A program made the position numbers and the translations under genes. This document shows, piece after piece, positions 31,225-37,073 of a DNA stretch of 37,073 bases. Positions within the stretch are counted from its first letter, which is position 1; each line of letters begins with the position of its first letter. Source of the DNA: Anaerolineae bacterium. Its GTDB lineage: Bacteria > Chloroflexota > Anaerolineae > Promineifilales > Promineifilaceae. The stretch spans positions 1 through 37,073 of the forward strand of contig JAHBVI010000064.1 of NCBI GenBank assembly GCA_019637635.1, given 5' to 3'. The notes under the pieces were generated by a model. It was not told the origin of the DNA and did no database searches. It saw nothing but the letters and a program-made list of their open reading frames with translations.

Positions 31225-32741
31225 AAGATCAGCAAAAGCGTAGCGCGAGAAATGGTGTCATCACTGGTTGTGCCCATGACGGCATGAGTGATGGGCAGCG
31301 TTTCGGGATCGAGGTTGAACAGGCCGGCTAATGGGGCGGCGTTGGCGAAGAGCAAGGGCCTGGCTTCGTCGGGCAGGCGGTTCCAGACGCCCTGGTAAGC
31401 GGGGGCAGTTGTTAAGGGGTTGGCGGCGGTGGTCACGGCCGTTACCCCTGCCACATCTGTGCCCACGATCAGCCGCGCCCCGTCCGCCGTATAAACCACC
31501 AACGGGCGGCCATCAGGATTATTCACTTGAAACAGGTCATTGTCGTTTGTGGTGGCAAAACCCAGCCGGGGCAGCCCGGCCGCCAGCGATGTGGCCTGAT
31601 CCGCCAGCCTGTCCGGCTGATTGTGTTCCGCCAGCAGGACACCGCTGAGACCGGGCACGGCCGTGCCCCCGGCAGCCGGAACGAGCGCCAACGCAAATTC
31701 GCCGTCCAGGGCAGCCAGTAACTCTGTGTCCGGGTTGAAACCAAACAACCCGGCAAACAATTGAGTGGCCTCGTCCACGTCGGCGGCGCTGTAACCCAGG
31801 CCGTCTAACGAGCCTTTAAGCAACTGCCAGAGCAAGTCAAGCCGTTGGCCGGGAAGGTAAACGGCCGTATCCGTGGGCAGGTAGGCGTCGGTGGTGGGTA
31901 CGGCCGTTTGCGCCACCAGTAATGCCTGTTGGGTTTCGGTTAAGGGGCCATGCGGCCCCACCATCTCCACCTGAATGCCGCTATCGGTAGCAAAAGCAGC
32001 CAGGCCGAGGCTGGTATAGGCCGGCAGGATGCCGCGAATGGCCTGTACGATGCCTTCCTGGTCTGGTGATACGGCCGTTGCCAGCAGCTTGTCCATTTCG
32101 GCCATGTTCACATACAGCGTCGCCGCGCGTTTGTCCGGCAGTTCGGCCATTGTTTGCTGGTAACGGCGGGAATCGGCCAGGCTCAGGTCATCGGGCGCGG
32201 CCTGGGCGGCAGCCAGCGTGGCCGGGTCTGAAGCCAGCAGCACCAGATTATCGTGGCGCACGGCCGTGCCCTGCCCGATGCCATTCACTTTTTCAATGAA
32301 GGCGGTCGCCCCGGCAGCATCGCGCACGGTGGCCGCCAACAGCCAGCGCGGCTGCCCATCCTCCCCTGGAGGCAGAAAACCGGCGCCGGCATTGGCCCCC
32401 ATCCAGGGCCGCACATCTTCGCTCACCGTGACCCCGGCCAACGAACGTAGCGCCCCATCCAGCCCGTTAAAAATAGTGGATGGATCGGCCGGGTTGAAAG
32501 GGATGTCGGCGTTGTTGTATGTGTCTTCAAAGGCGGCGGCTGTCTGGCGGCTGGCATTGTCTTGCAGATTGAGCAGGTTAATTTCGGCGAACACGGCCGT
32601 GTTATCCGGCATGTGCTGGACAATGGCGTCGCCGTCGGCAACCAACAGTCGCGGCAGCAGCCAAAACGCGGCCACCGCCGCCAGCGTCAGCACCGCCATG
32701 ACGACCCCAATGATGAGAAATGTAGACCGTGAGTTTTTCAT
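31215..32741 (-). CDS. DUF3352-type membrane-anchored protein
   Basis: The 508-residue protein has an N-terminal membrane anchor (TFLIIGVVMAVLTLAAVAAFWLL) followed by a large extracytoplasmic region. That region begins IVQHMPDNTAVFAEINLLNL, a block typical of DUF3352, and continues with alternating beta strands and acidic helices. The family has no assigned biochemical role. I start at ATG 32741. The frame is open for 42 codons upstream, but those codons come from a dispersed repeat and read MPSVGADLSAA, a peptide that appears again in the inverted copy of the repeat near 35069. The 3' end lies inside another repeat. Confidence 0.8.
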   Translation of the reverse strand: MKNSRSTFLIIGVVMAVLTLAAVAAFWLLPRLLVADGDAIVQHMPDNTAVFAEINLLNLQDNASRQTAAAFEDTYNNADIPFNPADPSTIFNGLDGALRSLAGVTVSEDVRPWMGANAGAGFLPPGEDGQPRWLLAATVRDAAGATAFIEKVNGIGQGTAVRHDNLVLLASDPATLAAAQAAPDDLSLADSRRYQQTMAELPDKRAATLYVNMAEMDKLLATAVSPDQEGIVQAIRGILPAYTSLGLAAFATDSGIQVEMVGPHGPLTETQQALLVAQTAVPTTDAYLPTDTAVYLPGQRLDLLWQLLKGSLDGLGYSAADVDEATQLFAGLFGFNPDTELLAALDGEFALALVPAAGGTAVPGLSGVLLAEHNQPDRLADQATSLAAGLPRLGFATTNDNDLFQVNNPDGRPLVVYTADGARLIVGTDVAGVTAVTTAANPLTTAPAYQGVWNRLPDEARPLLFANAAPLAGLFNLDPETLPITHAVMGTTSDDTISRATLLLILGD

Positions 32742-32835
32742 AGCTGTCTGTATCCCACTCACCACTTGCCGGTTAATTTTCGCCGATGGCGGTGGATAGG
32801 GCAAATTAGCCCAGAGCAATCGCAAATTCTTTAAT

Positions 32836-32973
32836 GCGGCAGATAAATCTGCACCAACAGAAGGCAAAGTCGGCCTTCGCCGACTGAACTTTAAACTCAG
32901 CCCACGAAGTGCCTGCCCTGAACCTGGTGAAGGGTGGGCTTTGCCTTTTGTAGCCGCGATTTTAATCGCCGGG
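32836..32973. repeat. MITE-like structured repeat, copy A
   Basis: The element contains palindromes GCAGATAAATCTGC, AGTCGGCCTTCGCCGACT and CGATTTTAATCG in series. Its inverted counterpart lies at 34977-35122, with GGCAGATAAATCTGCACC through AGTCGGCC nearly identical. Copy A carries an extra insertion near 32920-32955. It lies in the 430-base gap 32742-33171, which otherwise holds a further GGAGATT repeat and no gene. Confidence 0.85.
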
Positions 32974-33077
32974 AATTTGAGTATGCGATTGCCCTACAAA
33001 TTAGCCCACAGTACCTTTTATGGCTTGCTAACACACAGAACGGGATCAGTGTGCTATGATCTTAATTGTATTGAGCG

Positions 33078-33155
33078 GAGATTGAAAATTGGCTTCAAGA
33101 TTGGGGTTCAATCTCCAAGATTGAACCAATCTGCGCCGACTAATCTCCAATCTTG
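33078..33155. repeat. Degenerate GGAGATT-type repeat
   Basis: Units such as GAGATTG, AAGATTGG and AATCTCCAAG run up to the protease gene, with AGATTGGGGTTCAATCT facing AGATTGAACCAATCT as an imperfect hairpin. It fills most of the 5' leader of the downstream gene. Confidence 0.8.
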
Positions 33156-33171
33156 AAAAGGTTGTGGTGAG

Positions 33172-34293
33172 ATGAATAGTTCCTGGAAACTTTTAGTGGT
33201 ACGTGGCATTGATATTCGGATTCATCTGACGTTTCCGTTGATACTGGTATTTGCGGCCATGTCGTATGGTCAGGTTGGCGGCGTCAGCGGGGCTGTGTTT
33301 GGCATTGTGTCGGTGTTATTGCTGTTTGTGTTGGTGACGCTGCATGAATTGGGGCACAGCTTTGCGGCGCTGCATTATGGCATCCCGGTGCGCCAGATTG
33401 TGCTGCTGCCCATTGGCGGCCTGGCTCAGTTAGAGCGGATGCCGGAAAAGCCACAGCAAGAGCTGGTAGTGGCTGCCGCCGGCCCGGCTGTGAATGTGGT
33501 GCTGGCGGTGGTGATGGGGCTGATTGCCTGGCTGCTAAATATACCGTTTCAGGCTGGTTTACAGACGTATTCGCTGACGTTCACCACGCTTTTTTCATTT
33601 TTGTTGATCTATAACGTGATTTTGGCGGTGTTTAATTTGCTGCCGGCGTTCCCGATGGATGGGGGGCGGATGCTGCGGGCATTGTTGGCGATGTGGCTGC
33701 GGTATGAACAGGCAACGGCCGTTGCCGTGAACATTGGCCGTGTTGTGGCGGTTTTCATGGGGTTCTGGGCTATCCTCAATGGCGCCCTTTTTATGAGCCT
33801 GATTGCCCTGTTTATTTTTGTGGCCGGTTCGCAGGAGTTGGCCGCTATCCGCTGGCAGAGCCGGCTGCGCCGTTCGGGGTATGGTCATGCGGTGCGTGAA
33901 GTTTTTTCGCCGGTGGTGGGCGCGTTGGGGCCGTATGATAGCCTGCGCCAGGCATTGGCGGAACGGATGCGTGGCTGGCAAAGTGATTTCCCGGTGGCCG
34001 ATAACGGCCGTTACATTGGTTTTGTTACTGAAGATGGGCTGCTGCGGGCGGCCAACCTGTATGGCCCGGACGCTCTCATTTACGCCGCCATGTCGCCGGA
34101 TGTGCGCCCCGTTTCGCCCCACACCGACTTGCTGGACGTAATGGGGCAGATGGCGCGGCTGCGGGTATGGGCGCTGCCGGTGGTGGAATACGGCCGTCTG
34201 CTGGGCATGATCACCTACCGCCAGATTCAAGAATTTATTCGCTCTACCCCCGGCTGGTCACAAGACGACACCCCGCGCATTGTCGGCGCGTAA
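33172..34293 (+). CDS. Site-2 protease (M50) with C-terminal CBS pair
   Basis: The 373-residue membrane metalloprotease has zinc motif HELGH (H58, E59, H62) and a second metal ligand in NLLPAFPMDGGRMLRALLA (D163). It has about six membrane segments in the first 225 residues. Two CBS domains follow (about 235-365: DFPVADNGRYIGFVTEDGLL and WALPVVEYGRLLGMITYRQI). This SpoIVFB-like subgroup, with no PDZ domain, cleaves membrane-embedded regulators, and the CBS pair likely gates activity by binding adenine nucleotides. The ATG at 33172 has GGTTGTGGTGAG upstream. No anti-sigma factor or other clear substrate lies nearby. Confidence 0.92.
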   Translation: MNSSWKLLVVRGIDIRIHLTFPLILVFAAMSYGQVGGVSGAVFGIVSVLLLFVLVTLHELGHSFAALHYGIPVRQIVLLPIGGLAQLERMPEKPQQELVVAAAGPAVNVVLAVVMGLIAWLLNIPFQAGLQTYSLTFTTLFSFLLIYNVILAVFNLLPAFPMDGGRMLRALLAMWLRYEQATAVAVNIGRVVAVFMGFWAILNGALFMSLIALFIFVAGSQELAAIRWQSRLRRSGYGHAVREVFSPVVGALGPYDSLRQALAERMRGWQSDFPVADNGRYIGFVTEDGLLRAANLYGPDALIYAAMSPDVRPVSPHTDLLDVMGQMARLRVWALPVVEYGRLLGMITYRQIQEFIRSTPGWSQDDTPRIVGA

Positions 34294-34304
34294 GAGTTGG
34301 ATTG

Positions 34305-34370
34305 GTGGAGATTAGAGATTGAGAGATTAAATCTCCCCATCTCCTAATCTCCCAATCTCTCAATCTCCCA
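34305..34370. repeat. GGAGATT-type inverted repeat before thpR
   Basis: GGTGGAGATTAGAGATTGAGAG is followed by AATCTCCCCATCTCCTAATC and more complement units. It occupies the whole gap between the protease and thpR genes and reaches to within one base of the thpR ATG, so the ligase gene has no conventional ribosome binding site. Confidence 0.85.
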
Positions 34371-34371
34371 C

Positions 34372-34962
34372 ATGACCGACACCATTCGCGCGTTTATTGC
34401 CATTGAACTGCCCCCAGATGTTAAACAAGAGTTAGGGCGCATCGGGCAATCGTTGGCCCTGCAAATGCCGCCGCGTCTGGTGCGCTGGGTGCAGCCGGGG
34501 AATATGCACCTGACCCTGCGATTTTTGGGGGACGCGGCCCGAAGCGGCTTCGGGTTGGCCGTAGCGCAACTCCCCTCTCTAGGGCAACAACTGGATGAAT
34601 TGGCCGCCCATCACGCTCCCTTCTCATTGCAGTTGGGCCGGTTGGGCTGTTTTCCCAATGCCAAACGGCCGCGTGTGATCTGGGTGGGTATTGCCGGTGC
34701 GGAAGCGCTGCTGCGGACGCTCAAACAAGATTTAGATGAACGGTTAACACCGTTAGGTTGGGCGGCCGAAGACAAACCCTTTAGCGCCCATTTGACGATT
34801 GGCCGGGTGAATGACGGCCGTTTGCCGGCCACTCTGAATTGGGACATCCCCGTTAACCCGCTTCCCTTTACCGTGAATGCTATTCACCTGATTGAAAGCC
34901 GTCTCACGCCTAAAGGCCCGCTGTATACTGTGCGGCATACGGCCGTGCTGCGCCGCTCATAA
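34372..34962 (+). CDS. thpR: RNA 2',3'-cyclic phosphodiesterase (2'-5' RNA ligase)
   Basis: The 196-residue protein of the 2H phosphoesterase family has two H-x-T motifs at the expected spacing: H46-L-T in NMHLTLRFLGD and H140-L-T in FSAHLTIGRV. It begins with the typical RAFIAIELPPDVKQEL. Members hydrolyse 2',3'-cyclic phosphates and can ligate tRNA halves in vitro. The length is normal. The ATG directly follows the GGAGATT/AATCTCC repeat and has no obvious Shine-Dalgarno sequence. It probably shares a transcript with the protease upstream. Confidence 0.94.
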   Translation: MTDTIRAFIAIELPPDVKQELGRIGQSLALQMPPRLVRWVQPGNMHLTLRFLGDAARSGFGLAVAQLPSLGQQLDELAAHHAPFSLQLGRLGCFPNAKRPRVIWVGIAGAEALLRTLKQDLDERLTPLGWAAEDKPFSAHLTIGRVNDGRLPATLNWDIPVNPLPFTVNAIHLIESRLTPKGPLYTVRHTAVLRRS

Positions 34963-34976
34963 GAACTGACCACTTT

Positions 34977-35122
34977 CCAGCAATTCGAAATATGACCAAA
35001 CCCGGCGATTAAAATCGCGGCCACAACAGGCGCTTCGTGGGCTACAGCCCAGTCGGCGCAGGCCGACTTTGCCTTCTGTTGGTGCAGATTTATCTGCCGC
35101 CAGCCAAATTTCGAATTGCTGG
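34977..35122. repeat. MITE-like structured repeat, copy B
   Basis: The 146-base element is bounded by perfect 15-bp terminal inverted repeats, CCAGCAATTCGAAAT (34977-34991) and ATTTCGAATTGCTGG (35108-35122). Inside are the same palindromes as copy A in opposite orientation: CGATTAAAATCG, AGTCGGCGCAGGCCGACT and GCAGATTTATCTGC. It has no coding capacity of its own and is read through by upstream-extended frames on both sides. Confidence 0.9.
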
Positions 35123-35198
35123 ATTACTTTCCAAAAGCTGTCAGGTCTGGTCGTTTTGTGCGATAATCCCCCCGCAAAAGGCATGGCAGGTATTTGTT

Positions 35199-36953
35199 TT
35201 GACAGAGTTTGCTGTACATTCCCCGCTGACCTCAGACCGGCGTTCACCTGGGCGGTGGACGCTCTCGCATTTAAGACGGCATAAGTTGTTAATTTTGGGT
35301 GTCTTCATTGGCGCGTTTGGTAATGCGGCGCTGGCGGCAGCCATCCCCGTTCTCACCGGCACGGCCTTTAACGCCGCCCTGGCCGACCCGCCGGATATAG
35401 GGCTGATTGGCTGGACGGCCGTGATGGTCATCCTCAGCCAGTTGGTGCGGGCGGTGTTGCAGTTGGGGCGCAATTTTTCCAGCGCCGTGTTGGGGGAGCG
35501 GCTGGAACGCGACATGCGCCAGGAATTTTACGTCAGTTTGCTGGGCAAAAGCATGACGTTCCATGATATGCAGCCGGTGGGTGACACCATGGCCCGCGCC
35601 ACCAATGACGTTCATGAAATCAACCTGATGCTCAATCCGGGGATCAACCTGGTCATCGGCTCGGCCAACTTCATCCTCATGCCCCTGCTGCTGGCCCCCC
35701 GTTATGACCCCGCGCTCATTCTGGCCCCCCTCTTTTTCATCGTCACCTACATTCTGGCCCTGGTTCGCTACTTGCATGTGTTGAACCCGGTAGCAGACCG
35801 GGTGCGCCGCAGTTTTGGCTCGATGAACAGCCGCCTGGCCGAGGCGATTGACGGCATTGAACTGGTGAAAGGCAGCGCCCAGGAAGAGGAAGAGATCAAC
35901 CGTTTTGGCGAAAATGCCGGTGTCTACCGGGATGCAGTGGTGGCGCAAGGACGGATTGAAGCCCGCTTTTTGCCTTTGCTGATGTTAGGGTTGACGTTGG
36001 GCATTGGTTTTGCCCATTCCCTGTGGTTGTTCCAACAGGGGCAGATTGATGTGGGGGATGTGATTGCCTACATGGGGCTGCTGTCTCTATTTGGGTTTCC
36101 CACCTTCATTTCGCTGATGGCGTACTCGCGGGTGTCGTTGGGGTTGGCCGGGGCGCGGCGCATTTTGGAAATGATGAACGCGCAGACGACGCTGGATGAA
36201 AATGTGGGCGGCTTCCAGGGTGAGATGCAGGGGGCCATCCGGTTTGAGGATGTGTCCTTTGGCTATGTAGAGGGCGCCTGCGCGTTGGAAGGGGTAGATT
36301 TTACGGTGGAACCGGGGCAGACGGTGGCGTTGGTGGGGCAAACGGGGGCAGGCAAGAGCAGTATAACCAAGCTGATCAACCGGACGTATGATGCTGGTCA
36401 CGGCCGTGTCCTCATTGATGGTGTGGATGTGCGCGACTGGAATCTGGCGGCGCTGCGGCGACAAATCTCCATCATCGAACAAGACATTTTTCTCTTTTCA
36501 CGCACCATTGCCGAAAACATCGCCTTTGGCTGCCCAGACGCCACCCAGGAAATGATTGAAAGCGCGGCCAAAGCCGCCCAGGCACATGAGTTCATTATGA
36601 ATTTTAAGGATGGCTATCAGGCGGTGGTGGGCGAGCGTGGCGTTACCCTCTCTGGTGGGCAGCGGCAGCGCATTGCCCTGGCGCGCGCCTTTCTCACCCG
36701 GCCCCGTATCCTCATTCTGGATGATTCCACCAGCGCCGTAGACAGCGCCACCGAAGACCAGATTCAGCGGGCCATTATGCAGGCATCCGCCCACCAGACC
36801 ACCATTTTGATCACCCATCGCCTGTCGCAAATTCGCTGGGCCGACCTGGTATTGGTGGTGCGCAAGGGGAAGCTGGTTGCCAAAGGTACACATGAGGAAC
36901 TGATGCACAGCACCCCCGCCTACCGGCGCATTTTTGAGCAATATGAGGGGTGA
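35199..36953 (+). CDS. ABC exporter half-transporter with degenerate ATP site
   Basis: The 584-residue protein joins a six-helix exporter domain (residues about 25-330) to an ATPase domain. The ATPase carries Walker A GQTGAGKSS at 380-388, signature LSGGQ at 484-488, Walker B ILILDD and H-loop H540. The residue after the Walker B Asp is Asp509 (LDDSTSAVD) in place of the catalytic Glu. This is the hallmark of the degenerate subunit of heterodimeric exporters such as TM287/288 and BmrCD. Its partner is therefore expected, probably downstream beyond the window. I chose TTG 35199 because the longer frame from 35037 reads through repeat copy B. Both start and substrate are uncertain. Confidence 0.88.
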   Translation: MTEFAVHSPLTSDRRSPGRWTLSHLRRHKLLILGVFIGAFGNAALAAAIPVLTGTAFNAALADPPDIGLIGWTAVMVILSQLVRAVLQLGRNFSSAVLGERLERDMRQEFYVSLLGKSMTFHDMQPVGDTMARATNDVHEINLMLNPGINLVIGSANFILMPLLLAPRYDPALILAPLFFIVTYILALVRYLHVLNPVADRVRRSFGSMNSRLAEAIDGIELVKGSAQEEEEINRFGENAGVYRDAVVAQGRIEARFLPLLMLGLTLGIGFAHSLWLFQQGQIDVGDVIAYMGLLSLFGFPTFISLMAYSRVSLGLAGARRILEMMNAQTTLDENVGGFQGEMQGAIRFEDVSFGYVEGACALEGVDFTVEPGQTVALVGQTGAGKSSITKLINRTYDAGHGRVLIDGVDVRDWNLAALRRQISIIEQDIFLFSRTIAENIAFGCPDATQEMIESAAKAAQAHEFIMNFKDGYQAVVGERGVTLSGGQRQRIALARAFLTRPRILILDDSTSAVDSATEDQIQRAIMQASAHQTTILITHRLSQIRWADLVLVVRKGKLVAKGTHEELMHSTPAYRRIFEQYEG

Positions 36954-36993
36954 GCAGGTGAGGGGGTGAGGGGGTGAGCAGGTGAAGGGGTGA
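36945..36993 (+). repeat. GGTGAGGG (8-bp) tandem repeat
   Basis: Five or six units of GGTGAGGG, GGTGAGCA and GGTGAAGG follow directly on the ABC gene, whose stop codon TGA lies in the first unit. The same unit occurs as a short run at 29140-29165. Confidence 0.85.
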
Positions 36994-37000
36994 TTTTTGA

Positions 37001-37025
37001 GTCTCCAATCTCCCATTCTCTCAAT
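37001..37025. repeat. Short AATCTCC repeat near window end
   Basis: GTCTCCAATCTCCCATTCTC is the complement half of the GGAGATT family. The remaining bases to 37073 are AT-rich and show no gene. Confidence 0.6.
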
Positions 37026-37073
37026 ACGTTGTTAAATAAGTTTTATTAACTTTCGCACTTCGCTTGTCATTCC

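Noticed and set aside
32742..32867. N-terminal extension of the DUF3352 protein (MPSVGADLSAA...)
   Set aside because: The peptide is encoded by the MITE-like repeat and recurs in the inverted copy near 35069; the membrane anchor starts properly at 32741.
35037..35198. N-terminal extension of the ABC exporter
   Set aside because: It translates repeat copy B and the bases after it; no exporter homologue would have this sequence.

Overview
The window is about 37 kb of chromosomal DNA of moderately high GC content. It is densely coded and contains many short dispersed repeats. The gene set best fits an uncultured Chloroflexota bacterium of the Anaerolineae/Ardenticatenia type. It includes many multi-domain GAF/PAS histidine kinases, an MglA-type GTPase with Roadblock proteins, YfhO and GT39-like membrane proteins with Chloroflexota-style C-terminal modules, a small effector-associated-domain-like protein and Asp-box/YVTN propellers. 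That placement is inference, because there is no rRNA or other taxonomic marker here. No tRNA, rRNA or CRISPR array was seen.

Region 1 (1-6465, plus strand) opens with a hypothetical gene and an Asp-box propeller. It continues as a tight seven-gene run: a REC-Roadblock-HATPase fusion, an MglA-like GTPase, two Roadblock/LC7 proteins, a DUF4388-Roadblock protein and two consecutive protoglobin-type sensors. This looks like a small-GTPase switch wired to a response-regulator input and haem-based gas sensing. It resembles actinobacterial conservons and the myxobacterial MglA/MglB pair in logic but not in composition, and it is the best candidate for an undescribed system.

Region 2 (6504-12591) holds more signalling: an OmpR-type regulator and a REC-GAF-GAF histidine kinase on the minus strand, then a divergent 998-residue hybrid kinase. 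Region 3 (12615-16879) is mixed: an APH-fold kinase, a small EAD-like protein, CoaBC and a membrane-anchored YVTN propeller.

Region 4 (16915-24318, minus strand) is a three-gene operon of large polytopic proteins (YfhO family and two GT-C/GT39-like), probably for envelope glycan work. Two of them carry in-frame 9-bp repeats that read ITDYR-like. Region 5 (24400-26051) is an IS110-family element with a long non-coding 5' flank, a palindrome cluster and a probable fragment of a type ISP restriction enzyme.

Region 6 (26215-37073) contains an SH3-like membrane protein, an A-type Fe-S carrier, MgtE, a sirtuin converging on and overlapping an orphan NarL-type kinase, a DUF3352 protein, a site-2 protease with CBS domains, ThpR and half of a probable heterodimeric ABC exporter.

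Three sequence-level features run through the window. The octamer palindrome ACGGCCGT occurs about 79 times by my hand count, against about one expected. Tandem repeats with 7-8 bp units lie between genes or at their edges, while a 9-bp unit lies inside genes. Hairpin elements sit at gene ends, and one MITE-like element occurs in two inverted copies.
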